Of a stretch of 64,000 nt of DNA, positions 18,613 to 28,164 are shown piece after piece; position 1 is the stretch's first letter, and each line of letters starts with the position of its first letter. The notes beneath the pieces are model-generated. The model saw nothing but the letters and a program-made list of their open reading frames with translations, had not been told where the DNA came from and made no database searches. This stretch comes from a virus. The stretch covers positions 21,346 through 85,345 of IMG/VR virus record IMGVR_UViG_3300036715_003541; one strand, written 5' to 3'. The position numbers and the translations under genes were made by a program.

Positions 18613-20340
18613 TTACTCAGGTAATCCAGGTGAAGCTGGCATTGGTGGTGCACCTAAATCTGTTGGTCCACCTGGTAATCCCATTCCGCTATTACCATCT
18701 GGATTTTCTCCAGGTACAAGATCATCTTTTGCTTCCGGAATTTCATCATCATCATTTAATGATCTTAGTTCATTTAATGTCATTGTTTCAAGAGAGGCTT
18801 TTTCTTTTTTCAAAATAGCTTCTTGAACCAATTCTTTCCTCATTTTAATGACTTCATCTTGATAATCTAAACCAAGTGATCTATACAATGTATGAGAAGA
18901 CACACGTTTTGAACCATCTTGACCTGGAGTTGATAATTCTTTTAAAGTAGAAATATAATCTGTAGCGTCAAACAAATTCATGTGATTCCAGTCAACTTCT
19001 GGAATAATTAATTTTTTAACATCACCATCATATTCATAAAATTCATGAATTTGTGCAATTGGAGCAAATACCTTTGTCTTGAGCCAATTTGACATTATAT
19101 TTCTAAAGGTCATATAACGTTGACGCAATACATCTAACGCAACACCACCATTGGCATAACTAATATCCGATGATCCGTCCATAACCACAGATGGTACCAT
19201 TAAACCAATATACATTTCTTTTAATAATTGTGTGATATCATTTCCAATATCATAAATACCACTACCAAATCCAATTCTATCAATAGTTACACCATCATGA
19301 GTAAATATCTTGAAATTCTTATCTCCTTCAGCTTGCTCAAAAGTAGCTCTATATGCTTCCAAGTCAGCTAATGTTGGTTTGAAATCAGCGCTACCAATTT
19401 TAACAACAGTTGTTGGATTAACCATAGATGAAGCTTGAACATATTTACTTTCACGCAACATATCAAAAAGCATTAAGTTTCTAAAAATAGATAATGGTAA
19501 ACCAGAACCACGAACTTCATAAGAAGACGTTTTATTCGCCAAATAAGAGGCATTGAAACTATTCATAACAATGTTACCACCCTTACGAACAGCATCTACA
19601 ATGTAAGGATTTAACTGTCTACGTTCTTCAATATCAGATGGCTTATTTGAACTTACTAATTTTTTCAAACGATCATCTGGCTTCATCATAATAATAGGAT
19701 GATTGCTTGATGGGCTTTTTTGAACAATCATGTAATCTGGATTTTGAATAATAATTCTACTCCACTTACCTGTTGATTCATCCAACTCTAAATAAGGGAA
19801 TACCTCACCCAAAAGCCAATACTCATGAGCCATTTCTATACAAACATTCATTAAATCTATTTCTTCAATCATTTCTGTGAAGAATCTTTCAATATCTTTG
19901 TTTGCACATTTAATATTTAATTTACTAATAGGATAAGTACTATGTAAACTAATAGCATTTCTTACAATTGGATTTAAAGCATAAAAAGCACGTGCCCATG
20001 CATTTACTGTAACTCTATCACGTGGTAAGCTTAAATTAGATGTAAGCCATAATGGAGAATATATCTCTGTTGCTTGACGGAAAGAATCCCCTTGTGAACC
20101 TGAGTATCCACCGGAACTGGCTGCAATTTGAGCTTTTTTAGAAATACCACCTAACACAATACCACTTGATGTTAAACCTTCTTTTCGGGTAACATAAGAT
20201 CCTTGTCGGAATAAACCATTTTCAACATCTTGAGTAATTTGTTCGCGACGAAACTGAGACACACTTCTTCGTATTGTTTCTGTTGCATCTGGTAAGTGGC
20301 TTTTATTTGACATGTATTTTTCGGATTTAGAGAAAGTCAT
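18613..20340 (-). CDS. Portal protein
   Basis: 575 residues. The body (about 75-480) has the typical portal layout: AWARAFYALNPIVRNAISLH, an alpha/beta wing, the EYWLLGEVFPYLELD segment, the QNPDYMIVQ segment and the long clip/stem helices, followed by GVALDVLRQRYM. The C-terminus is Pro/Gly-rich. The start at 20340 is favoured by AAGGTAGCAA just upstream, whereas M10 lacks a ribosome site. Forms the dodecameric DNA entry vertex. Directly downstream of the large terminase, as is usual. The N-terminal SKKAQIAASSGGYSGSQ could be a processed linker. Confidence 0.88.
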   Translation of the reverse strand: MTFSKSEKYMSNKSHLPDATETIRRSVSQFRREQITQDVENGLFRQGSYVTRKEGLTSSGIVLGGISKKAQIAASSGGYSGSQGDSFRQATEIYSPLWLTSNLSLPRDRVTVNAWARAFYALNPIVRNAISLHSTYPISKLNIKCANKDIERFFTEMIEEIDLMNVCIEMAHEYWLLGEVFPYLELDESTGKWSRIIIQNPDYMIVQKSPSSNHPIIMMKPDDRLKKLVSSNKPSDIEERRQLNPYIVDAVRKGGNIVMNSFNASYLANKTSSYEVRGSGLPLSIFRNLMLFDMLRESKYVQASSMVNPTTVVKIGSADFKPTLADLEAYRATFEQAEGDKNFKIFTHDGVTIDRIGFGSGIYDIGNDITQLLKEMYIGLMVPSVVMDGSSDISYANGGVALDVLRQRYMTFRNIMSNWLKTKVFAPIAQIHEFYEYDGDVKKLIIPEVDWNHMNLFDATDYISTLKELSTPGQDGSKRVSSHTLYRSLGLDYQDEVIKMRKELVQEAILKKEKASLETMTLNELRSLNDDDEIPEAKDDLVPGENPDGNSGMGLPGGPTDLGAPPMPASPGLPE

Positions 20341-20351
20341 TTGCTACCTTG

Positions 20352-22226
20352 TTAATATCTTCTTGAACTATAACCCAATATAGCAAGTGGTTTTTTATTT
20401 TTTTCTAAATTGTTTTTCTGTGATAACTGACTTGTATCTTTAAATGCTGATGTAATTAAATACTTATAAGCTAAATAAGCATTTAACAAAGCCATCAACC
20501 CGTCATTTGGTGTGCTTCCTTTAATATAAGTAATATTAGGTTCACCTGTAACAAGAGGAATTGCTGCTTTCAACTCCATACTGCAACAATGTTCAATCAA
20601 CCATGCTATTGCATCATAATTTTTTAATGGAAATCTAATAGATCCAGATTTAAACAAATCAAATATTTCACCAATATAATAACTTCTTTCAAATTGAATT
20701 TCTGGAACATCCATATTTCCAACAAATCTCGCTCTTCCAGCAGCTTTAATAGAACCTTGGGCGCGAGAAACAATATATTTATCACCATGCTCCAAATGTA
20801 ACATTTGAGACAAGTCATTAGAGAAACCGATATCACCAACAACCAAATCTACAGAGTATTTTCGAATTAACTCAGCTATAATTTGTTTCTTATATTCAGG
20901 TGTATTTTTCTTTAACTTAATAGCAAGTTCAATGTCAAATAAGTTAGGTCCTTTAACAGATAATATAACTACTGTTGAATAAGATTTTCCCTTTCCACTT
21001 TTATCAGGGTAAGCCAATTGTTCGGCATCAGACTTGCCACCAAAGTCGATACCCATAATAACCATTTTTTCATCACCTTGTTTTATTCCCGCTCTCATAG
21101 CGCGATCAAGATCACCACAATTATTATAAATTTCCTCTGTATCCATAGGAGAGGTATCTCCTTGGTAAAATTCTCCTAATGTTTCATTTTGATAACTACG
21201 CTCTGTAACGTTTGGATTAAAACTTGGCTTTTGTTTTAATAAATCTTCCTTAGTAATGTTAGGCATGTATAATTGATTGATATGATAACCAACATACATA
21301 CATTTATCTTCGTTTTCATTAAAAGCAACCCATTTACCTCTACCAGCTGCGGGTCTTTTATCTTGTTCATGACCACAATGTGTACATTTTACAGTGTAAC
21401 CTGTAATCCAAATGTTTTCCCATTCATTTGATTCTGGTGTATACAATGGGAAATATTCTTTACAAGATTCACACCCCAAATAATAATATTGTTGATTTGA
21501 ACTTAACCACATTTCATGGAAGTCAGATCCTTTTTTCTTTGCGGTACCAAAGTAAACTTGCACACCACTACCTGGTGGTCCTATTTTTGATTGATTGAGG
21601 ATTTTTGTACAATTGTTTATTGCATCCAATCTCATATCTTGCACTTCGTCAAAGAAAATAATATCACAAGTACGACCACGAATACGGTCGCCGTTTGCGC
21701 CTGTTGATTCAATCGCCAATGTATTTTTATTGAATTGTTTAAAACTTAATGATTCTTCAATACCTTTATCCAACTTGGAAACCATAAAAGGTATTTTATT
21801 TTGTACTTTTTTTGTTTTTTTATTTACTGTAACTTCAGTTTCTAAAACAATAGGAACTGATTCTTGAATCATTGGTTGAAATTTTGTTTTTGAATAAATT
21901 TGAGCCAAACCAATTGTTGGGAATAAATGAATAATTCTTAATGGTATTCTATCTTCCACACCATACAAGCCAGATGCTAAAAAATAACATTCCATAACAG
22001 AAGCCATGGTTGTTTTACCAACCTGACGTGAAGCAACAATAACAAGTGGTTTGCCTTGTCTTTCAATAGACTTTAAACCAACATATCTATAAATATCAGC
22101 AAATGGCTTCCAGCTAAGTTCACTTACTCGAAATTTACCACCATCAATGGTTAGATATTTTTCAACAAAATAAACGGGATCATAATTTAATATTTTTTCT
22201 TTTAATTTATCAAAAAAATCTTGCAT
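20352..22226 (-). CDS. terL: Terminase large subunit with zinc ribbons (GpA-like)
   Basis: 624 residues from ATG 22224-22226. A longer reading from GTG 22269-22271 would translate through a terminator hairpin and is rejected. Walker A is SRQVGKTT at residues 66-73, and Walker B is CDIIFFDEVQD. Between the ATPase and nuclease is a pair of C-x2-C knuckles (CESC and CTHC), as in the GpA terminase family. The C-terminal RNase H-fold nuclease has Asp in IMGIDFGGKSD, VVGDIGFSND and the late NDGLMALLNA. Packages DNA through the portal and cuts concatemers. No clear Shine-Dalgarno before the start. Confidence 0.9.
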   Translation of the reverse strand: MQDFFDKLKEKILNYDPVYFVEKYLTIDGGKFRVSELSWKPFADIYRYVGLKSIERQGKPLVIVASRQVGKTTMASVMECYFLASGLYGVEDRIPLRIIHLFPTIGLAQIYSKTKFQPMIQESVPIVLETEVTVNKKTKKVQNKIPFMVSKLDKGIEESLSFKQFNKNTLAIESTGANGDRIRGRTCDIIFFDEVQDMRLDAINNCTKILNQSKIGPPGSGVQVYFGTAKKKGSDFHEMWLSSNQQYYYLGCESCKEYFPLYTPESNEWENIWITGYTVKCTHCGHEQDKRPAAGRGKWVAFNENEDKCMYVGYHINQLYMPNITKEDLLKQKPSFNPNVTERSYQNETLGEFYQGDTSPMDTEEIYNNCGDLDRAMRAGIKQGDEKMVIMGIDFGGKSDAEQLAYPDKSGKGKSYSTVVILSVKGPNLFDIELAIKLKKNTPEYKKQIIAELIRKYSVDLVVGDIGFSNDLSQMLHLEHGDKYIVSRAQGSIKAAGRARFVGNMDVPEIQFERSYYIGEIFDLFKSGSIRFPLKNYDAIAWLIEHCCSMELKAAIPLVTGEPNITYIKGSTPNDGLMALLNAYLAYKYLITSAFKDTSQLSQKNNLEKNKKPLAILGYSSRRY

Positions 22227-22240
22227 ACATATATGCAACA

Positions 22241-22266
22241 AAAAAGCCCATAAAAATGGGCTTTTT
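22241..22266 (-). terminator. Intrinsic terminator between 22268-22843 and terminase
   Basis: A 10-bp stem (aaaaagccca / tgggcttttt) with a 6-nt loop, followed by a T run on the minus strand. It begins 1 base after the stop and ends 15 bases before the terminase ATG. Confidence 0.85.
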
Positions 22267-22267
22267 A

Positions 22268-22843
22268 TCACATATTGCTTTTAAATCCGAATGGATCATC
22301 TTGAATATCATCGAATTCAACTTTTTTATCTACTCGACCTAAACGGCTTTCATCTTGATTATTAGGTATCTTAGATCTTTCTTCTTTGTTTGCTTTGCTT
22401 ACATAAAGAATCAAGCGTTCATCTCCCCAATGTTTTGAACTTTTGCTTTCTTTTGAATAAATCTTTTGCAGTCTTTCAAAAATAGCAGGTACAGGTAGTA
22501 AGCCTTTTGTATCTTGTATGATATTATGTATTGTATTTTGTATGGATGGTAATTCTTTGAAAATTTCAGGTTCACCCCTGTCAACATTACCTTCAGCTTC
22601 CATAGGTGATTTTTGTTGTTGTGCTTTTTTGCCTTTCAAGTAATCATAATAACCACTACGCTTTTGCATATCTTCAACAATTGCTTTTACAGTTGGAAAT
22701 TTTGATTTTTTATTCAAAATATTATTGATTTGATCAATCATAGATGAACTTGGTTGAACAGCTTTTTTATTAAGTTCCTCTTTGAAATATTTTTCAATTT
22801 CTGAGGAATTGTCGGATACTTTAGAAAATGGTTTATATTTCAT
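22268..22843 (-). CDS. Hypothetical protein with internal helical repeat, next to terminase
   Basis: 191 residues from ATG 22841-22843, chosen because AGGACA precedes it, while the longer upstream start overlaps the preceding gene. Two similar helical segments are visible: IDQINNILNKKSKFPTVKAI onward (about 33-65) and IQNTIHNIIQDTKGLLPVPA onward (about 105-135), both ending in an aromatic-rich helix with a Q-K pair. The position immediately upstream of the large terminase would suit a small terminase, but no DNA-binding motif is clear. An alternative is a head protein. Confidence 0.5.
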   Translation of the reverse strand: MKYKPFSKVSDNSSEIEKYFKEELNKKAVQPSSSMIDQINNILNKKSKFPTVKAIVEDMQKRSGYYDYLKGKKAQQQKSPMEAEGNVDRGEPEIFKELPSIQNTIHNIIQDTKGLLPVPAIFERLQKIYSKESKSSKHWGDERLILYVSKANKEERSKIPNNQDESRLGRVDKKVEFDDIQDDPFGFKSNM

Positions 22844-22862
22844 AATTGTCCTAATGTTAACT

Positions 22863-23741
22863 TTATGATTGATAACTTGCAGCAAAATCAAAATTATCTG
22901 AAGAAGTCAAATCAATATTATCATCTCCAAATAAACCACGATCCAAACGTAGTGGATATCCCATATCTTTTAATAACAACATCATTTCCATTTTTTCACG
23001 CTCATCCAATTTATATTTTTTAGCCAAAGTCATAAATGTTTCTTCCAAATCATGACCAGCAGATACTTTGCTATTTATACAAATTTTGCACAAACCTAAA
23101 ATAAGTAAAGGAACAGTTACACTAATTCCATGGATTTTTGTACTACCAGCATTCTTTACAAACTGAGAGTCATATACAGAGAAAAATGCTTTTTTCTTTT
23201 TTCTTTGCTTTACTCTTTCCAATCTATTTTCTAAAGAATCTAATCCATCTTCTATTTTTTGACGAATAACTTCTATTTTTTCATGAGGAAGTTCGCCATC
23301 CAAATCCAAACGCATAGCTGTTGATATTTCTTTATCTAGCTTTTCCATATAAGCAATGGCTCGCTCTAATCCCGCAGTATCAACCCCTGAATGTCTAGGT
23401 ACAGAATTGACTCTTTCTTGTACCCAAGGAACAAACCCCTCTGGACCGTATGCCTCCCAATCCCACTTGTCTTTTGGAGCGTTTGATTGGCTGTCAAACT
23501 CACTTTCTTCTTCTTCATCTTCATCTTCATCAATAACAATTTCTTCAATTGGACCACTTACACCCAATAACTCAGGCATTACAATGATCTGTGGCTCTTC
23601 TTCATCTGCAATTTCCACAACATCTGTTGGTAGTTCGTCGATGATCATATCACCATCTTCATCCATAGAAATACTAGCTTCTGGTGCATGTTCCAATTTT
23701 GAAAAAATTGCTTCTATTAATTCTTGTGCTGTTTTATTCAT
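22863..23741 (-). CDS. Hypothetical acidic protein
   Basis: 292 residues. The N-terminal third is very acidic (an IVIDEDEDEEEES run), the middle has a W-D-W-E-A-Y-G-P-E-G-F motif and helices, and residues near 195 read QFVKNA/GSTK, the putative processing motif. The C-terminal part contains LILGLCKICIN and an MLLLKDMGYPLRLDRGLFGDD segment. Starts in a TAATG overlap with the upstream gene. No family recognised. Confidence 0.5.
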   Translation of the reverse strand: MNKTAQELIEAIFSKLEHAPEASISMDEDGDMIIDELPTDVVEIADEEEPQIIVMPELLGVSGPIEEIVIDEDEDEEEESEFDSQSNAPKDKWDWEAYGPEGFVPWVQERVNSVPRHSGVDTAGLERAIAYMEKLDKEISTAMRLDLDGELPHEKIEVIRQKIEDGLDSLENRLERVKQRKKKKAFFSVYDSQFVKNAGSTKIHGISVTVPLLILGLCKICINSKVSAGHDLEETFMTLAKKYKLDEREKMEMMLLLKDMGYPLRLDRGLFGDDNIDLTSSDNFDFAASYQS

Positions 23742-24268
23742 TAAAACCTCTTATAGTTACGTACTATTGTATTATTTATATGATAATATTTATTATCATC
23801 ATAAAATTTTGTTTGAAGATCTGGATCATCCACTTCATCTTCTGGTAAACCTTGATTCAAATAAGAATTTTCAAACAAAGATTGAATAGATTTATTAATT
23901 CTTTCCATTTTACATTTAAGTTTTTGAGACTTATTTTCATCTATAACTTTATCATCTAAATCGTAACCATAATTTAATTGATCTTGAGTTTTACCAGCAT
24001 CATCTGGTTCATACACAGGGTAACTATCAAAACTAAATGGATTTATATTTAATGTTGGTTCTATTGTAGAATAATTATCAGCATGAAAATCAAAACCAAG
24101 TGATACAAATGCTTGCCTTTTTATTTTTCTTTTCTTTCTAGCATTTCTTTTTTTTCTTGATTTATCTAAAAAATCTTTCACACTTTTATATTCAGACATA
24201 TGCTCATACAAGCCAGCGCCAGGACCCGTTGGATCATCTACTTTATCGTAGTTTTTAAAAAATATCAT
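23741..24268 (-). CDS. Hypothetical basic/acidic protein
   Basis: 175 residues from ATG 24266-24268, which overlaps the stop of the nucleotidyltransferase gene (ATGA) and has AGGGA upstream. A reading from 24325 would lie inside that gene and is rejected. Residues about 35-55 are a dense basic cluster (KKRNARKKRKIKRQA) that could bind nucleic acid. The rest is Asp/Tyr/Asn-rich. No family recognised. Coupling to the nucleotidyltransferase hints at a shared task. Confidence 0.5.
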   Translation of the reverse strand: MIFFKNYDKVDDPTGPGAGLYEHMSEYKSVKDFLDKSRKKRNARKKRKIKRQAFVSLGFDFHADNYSTIEPTLNINPFSFDSYPVYEPDDAGKTQDQLNYGYDLDDKVIDENKSQKLKCKMERINKSIQSLFENSYLNQGLPEDEVDDPDLQTKFYDDNKYYHINNTIVRNYKRF

Positions 24269-25005
24269 TTGTCCCTGCTCTTGTAAAAAGGATATAAAGT
24301 AGTTGTAATTGGTATTTTTTCCCACAAATTTGTTTTATTAATTGTATCAATTGTTTTCTCAAGATTTAACTCTAAACATTGATCTATTTTCTTTTTTAAA
24401 TAAGATGCCTGATCAATCACAATTGGGCTTTGTCTTAAAAATTCTATACAATCATCATTTAAATTGTAATCCAATTTCGCGCAAAGATAAATAGCTCGTA
24501 TAATCCTTTTGTCATCATGAAAGGTTGTCTCAGCATCAATAGGAGGCAAAAGCATCTTTGTTTTTACACTTTCTGAGCCTTTGTTTGTTGGATCAAATAT
24601 CTTATGGAAATTCATATCTGACAAAAAAGCATTGCATGTAAAATCTCTACTATACATTTCTTTTAATAAATTTGTTGGATTTACATTTAAATCTTTCAAC
24701 TTGTTTTCAATATCTGGATGATTATAATTTGAAGAAAAATCCATTTTAATATTCGCAAATTGAACGGATTTGTGACCATCTGTTGCTGTTGTGGTAGTGA
24801 TATTAAAAGACTTCTTGAAATAATTGGAAACTTCATCGGCTAATAAGAAAACAGATTTATCACCCGTTGTAATATCAATATCATTGATATCGGATAAATC
24901 ACCACGGTATTTATCACGAACAAGACCACCACAAAGATATGGAGTAGAAAACCCATTATCTTTTGCGATGGTATCAATGGTTGATAAAATTTCCTTTAGT
25001 TTCAT
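24265..25005 (-). CDS. Poly(A) polymerase/CCA-family nucleotidyltransferase
   Basis: 246 residues. The class II pol-beta head is clear: YLCGGLVRDKYRG at residues 23-35, then the DIDI motif with metal-binding Asp42 and Asp44. SRDFTCNAF follows (the RDFTxNAL motif), then a DPTNKGSESVKTK segment (equivalent to the conserved DPFGG-D-L-K region) and DDKRIIRAIYLCAKLDY (equivalent to the RxLRAxRFAAxL motif). The body and tail domains that bind tRNA are mostly missing, so this is a minimal form. It could repair or add tRNA CCA ends, or tail RNAs. It sits inside the virion module, which is odd. Confidence 0.85.
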   Translation of the reverse strand: MKLKEILSTIDTIAKDNGFSTPYLCGGLVRDKYRGDLSDINDIDITTGDKSVFLLADEVSNYFKKSFNITTTTATDGHKSVQFANIKMDFSSNYNHPDIENKLKDLNVNPTNLLKEMYSRDFTCNAFLSDMNFHKIFDPTNKGSESVKTKMLLPPIDAETTFHDDKRIIRAIYLCAKLDYNLNDDCIEFLRQSPIVIDQASYLKKKIDQCLELNLEKTIDTINKTNLWEKIPITTTLYPFYKSRDK

Positions 25006-26579
25006 TTAACTTCCGTTGGAAGGTTAGGCGCTACTGGAGCTGCTGGTGTAACTGGAGTTTGTGTGGATGCTGCTGGAACAGCCGCTTCTTCTACTTCAAT
25101 TTCTGGCGCTTCTTGTTTATTGATTGAATCGTTTTCTTTTTGTTTTTTCATTTCATACTTTAACTTTTCATTTTGTTCATCTTTTTCAAGACCTGATTTT
25201 AAAGCATCAACTTCTGGGTTTGAAATTTTAGTGGAATTATCTTGTGATAAATCTAAATTTTTAATCTTCAAACTGCTATACAAACGAGATAAAATAGCGT
25301 CAATACGAGTAGCAACATAGTTATTTGATTCTAAGCTTTTATTTGTTGCTTCTGATAATTCAGGAAAATAAGTTGATAAATCTAATTTATTTAACATTAA
25401 ATCGACCAAAGATAATTGTCTTGGTATCTCACGTGTTTTAAAGATTTTTGATATTTGCTCAAGCTTATTAATAACATCTTGCAATTTAACATTACCTAAT
25501 GCTCCATCTAATAGCGAATCAAATTCATTGGCATTAATTTCGCCTACTTGCCCCGTGGAAGCGTCTTCGCCTACCTCAATATCTGCTTGTGGCTTATCAA
25601 TAGGTGCAGTTGTTACAGGAGCTTGTGCGCTGTTTAAAGCATTACCCTCTGGAAGCTGTTGAGCAAATGATGTTAACTCCGATTCTTCTTGACCCTCATC
25701 ATAAATAACAATTTCATCTTTTTCATCTTCTTCTTCTTCCTCTTCTTCATCATCATCTGAATCAAATGTATCTGATTCAAAATTATCACCATTTAGTTTT
25801 TTTATAAAACTTTCAATACCTGAGTCATTATCTACTGGTGGAGAAGATTCTGGTGCAGCTTGTGGGGGTGCTGAGGAATCACCACCAAATGCATCGCCAG
25901 TATTTGTTGTATCTGTTAAATTTGGAGTTAGATTTGGTAGGAAGTTTGTGGCTTCCCCTGTATCTGGACCTTTACCAACCATTTGAGCGATTTTATAAAG
26001 ATAATTAGCTCCCACTGAAAAACCATCGCGAGAAAGTTTATTACCTTCTCGAACAATCATATCTTCATATATTTTTCCACTTGTACTTGCTTTTTTTATT
26101 TTTGCAATTGTCTTTCTAACATTATGTAAAGCATCAATAACATTTTCATACTCTTGACCAATTAAATCGGGAGCATATTCATGTTCAAGTAATTTTTCGG
26201 CAGCTTTTAATCGTGCAAGTATTTTTGTTCTTAATTTCATCAATTGATCATTTTTTATATGATCATTTGCATGTGATTCATCAATGGTTTGATCGGGTTG
26301 TTTATAAAAAGGAAGATCAATTGGTAACATATAATCACCATTCGTATAATATTTTTGCGCTTTTTTATATTTCAAGTGAACTCCTTCTTGATAAAATTTT
26401 ATCCAATTTAAAAAATGTTCCTTTTCATTATCAGACCAAGATTCGGTGAGAAAATGAAAGGCGTTTTTATTTTGCTGTTTATAATACTGCAAATCTTCAA
26501 AACATTTAACCCACTTTTCAACATCATATGTTTTACCTGGATTTATGAAATCAAAAGTTGGATAAGATATTTTTTTCAT
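25002..26579 (-). CDS. Hypothetical acidic virion-module protein
   Basis: 525 residues. The N-terminal 200 residues are helical with aromatic residues. They are followed by the motifs IKKA/STSG and LYKIAQMVGKG, then a long acidic disordered region (a DDEEEEEEEDEKDE run) and a Pro/Ala-rich C-terminus (VAPNLPTEVK). Overlaps both neighbours by four bases. The composition is like a scaffold or internal head protein. No known domain. Confidence 0.5.
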   Translation of the reverse strand: MKKISYPTFDFINPGKTYDVEKWVKCFEDLQYYKQQNKNAFHFLTESWSDNEKEHFLNWIKFYQEGVHLKYKKAQKYYTNGDYMLPIDLPFYKQPDQTIDESHANDHIKNDQLMKLRTKILARLKAAEKLLEHEYAPDLIGQEYENVIDALHNVRKTIAKIKKASTSGKIYEDMIVREGNKLSRDGFSVGANYLYKIAQMVGKGPDTGEATNFLPNLTPNLTDTTNTGDAFGGDSSAPPQAAPESSPPVDNDSGIESFIKKLNGDNFESDTFDSDDDEEEEEEEDEKDEIVIYDEGQEESELTSFAQQLPEGNALNSAQAPVTTAPIDKPQADIEVGEDASTGQVGEINANEFDSLLDGALGNVKLQDVINKLEQISKIFKTREIPRQLSLVDLMLNKLDLSTYFPELSEATNKSLESNNYVATRIDAILSRLYSSLKIKNLDLSQDNSTKISNPEVDALKSGLEKDEQNEKLKYEMKKQKENDSINKQEAPEIEVEEAAVPAASTQTPVTPAAPVAPNLPTEVK

Positions 26580-27331
26580 AATTTACTGGATATCGATTCT
26601 GTAAGTAACTGTGCTTCTATATAACGTTCTTCTGTGCTTTGAACCGCTGTTGATAGTTCTTTTACTTTATTCATTTTATCATGAAACTTTTCCATAAACA
26701 ACAACGAAGATTCAACATCAATTTCACTTAATGTTTCTCGCAATGCTTCATAAAATACTGTTGCACTTTGATCAATCATATTAAAAGTAATATTATTTGT
26801 TGTATTCGCTGCAGCCAATTGTGGTGGCTCAATAACAAGTTTGTGATATTTTTCAAGCATTGTACCAAGTCTATCAAACCACTCCATTAAAACTCTATCT
26901 GCTTTTATAGTATCTGGATTGTCTTGAATTTGATCGAAAACTTGAGCTGTTCTTGTTTCAATATTTACAATCATTGTTAATAACATTGATTTTATATCCA
27001 ACTCATTATTTGCAAGTTTTGTTAATGCATCTTTATAAGATGAATTGTTTTTAACATTAAGTTCAAGTTCTTTTGATAAATCAATATTTGATTTTATAGA
27101 AGCAGATGTTTTTGCCAAATCTTCTTTTAATGCAATATGAAAATCAAGATATTTATCTTGATATGTTTTTAATAATTTTTCAGACAAAATAAAATTTGAC
27201 TCATCTTTATCTGTGTATTTAGCTGATAACCATTCGTGAATATCTTTTGCAGAAATACCAATAATCAACTTAGATGTGATTTCATCTAAATCTGGTGAGC
27301 TAAGTATTTTTTTTATAGATGGGTCTTTCAT
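26576..27331 (-). CDS. Hypothetical helical protein with HTH-like N-terminus, possible small terminase
   Basis: 251 residues. Residues about 15-55 (SKLIIGISAKDIHEWLSAKY, then a helix ending LLKTYQDKY) resemble a helix-turn-helix followed by a linker helix, like those of phage small terminases or recombination-directionality proteins. The rest is coiled coil (about 60-110 and 190-250). It lies four genes upstream of the large terminase. A small-terminase role is inference. Other DNA-binding or oligomeric functions are possible. Confidence 0.5.
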   Translation of the reverse strand: MKDPSIKKILSSPDLDEITSKLIIGISAKDIHEWLSAKYTDKDESNFILSEKLLKTYQDKYLDFHIALKEDLAKTSASIKSNIDLSKELELNVKNNSSYKDALTKLANNELDIKSMLLTMIVNIETRTAQVFDQIQDNPDTIKADRVLMEWFDRLGTMLEKYHKLVIEPPQLAAANTTNNITFNMIDQSATVFYEALRETLSEIDVESSLLFMEKFHDKMNKVKELSTAVQSTEERYIEAQLLTESISSKL

Positions 27332-27338
27332 AACAAAA

Positions 27339-28052
27339 TCACATTCCTAGTTTTTCTTCACGAGTTTGATAAGATTCGTTGTAATTTGGTTTCTTATAAT
27401 ATTGAGATTGATTTTGAACGCTTCCACCTGGAACTTTATCACCATTTAATAATGTATATCCAGCTGGGTAATTATACACACGACCATCCAATGAACATTG
27501 ATATGTATCCTCTGATAATCTACGCATTTGTGCGCCAGCATGATCTGGACAGCTTCTTGTTTGCAAAGCATGTTCCATAATTGTATATTCCTTCATAGAT
27601 GGATGATCTTCAACTTCTTTTTTTACATCACCTAACTTATTAACTTCTTCAAATCTTTTTGAGCTTTCTTCATAACGCTTCTTCATTTCTTCAATGCGTT
27701 TGTTATCAGATTCTTTTCTAGCTTTTATAGACTCAGGAGTTGCTGCAATTGTAAATAATAATTGATCCAATACAGAGGCTTTTTTTTGTAAATCTGGATC
27801 ACCAGAGGCATCCAAATCAGAGGCGAAAGAAGCCAAATCTTCAAGATGTTCTTTGGTTAAAAAAACGTCTGAATGTGGTTCAATTTCTTCAAGTTGTTCG
27901 GCAGCATTTTTTAAAATTTTTGCTGCTGCGATACAAGCTGTTGCGACAATAGCTAAACAATCATCATCATCCTCAGCGAGTAATAACGCTTCGTTTTCTG
28001 TAGATTCTAAAGAGTTTGCGATAGCTTTTAACATTTCGGAAGATTTAATCAT
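27339..28052 (-). CDS. Hypothetical protein with short C-terminal Cys/His motif
   Basis: 237 residues. The N-terminus is acidic and Ala-rich (DDDDCLAIVATACIAAAKIL). Residues 89-93 read LQKKA/S, matching the shared motif. A C-terminal part has CPDHAGAQMRR and later YQCSLDGRVYNYPAGY, a small Cys/His arrangement that may hold a metal, followed by a Q/N/Y-rich tail. No family recognised. Start ATG 28052, ribosome site weak. Confidence 0.5.
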   Translation of the reverse strand: MIKSSEMLKAIANSLESTENEALLLAEDDDDCLAIVATACIAAAKILKNAAEQLEEIEPHSDVFLTKEHLEDLASFASDLDASGDPDLQKKASVLDQLLFTIAATPESIKARKESDNKRIEEMKKRYEESSKRFEEVNKLGDVKKEVEDHPSMKEYTIMEHALQTRSCPDHAGAQMRRLSEDTYQCSLDGRVYNYPAGYTLLNGDKVPGGSVQNQSQYYKKPNYNESYQTREEKLGM

Positions 28053-28118
28053 AAAACACCAGTATTTATTGTTTACTTTACTTTAGTAATGCTTTATTAT
28101 AGCTACTAGAAAATAAAA

Positions 28119-28144
28119 AAAAGCAGCTTGTATAAGCTGCTTTT
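28119..28144 (-). terminator. Intrinsic terminator after 28165-29763
   Basis: An 11-bp stem (aaaagcagctt / aagctgctttt) with a 4-nt loop, then a T run on the minus strand. It lies 20 bases past the stop at 28165. Confidence 0.85.
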
Positions 28145-28164
28145 TATATAACGTAGTTATTTTA

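Noticed and set aside
22227-22271. Extra N-terminal codons for terminase from GTG 22271
   Set aside because: They would be translated from the terminator hairpin at 22241-22266; the ATG at 22226 gives a normal terminase start.
23356-23889. 177-aa plus-strand ORF
   Set aside because: A Ser-rich shadow of the acidic minus-strand gene, caused by reading Asp/Glu codons in reverse.
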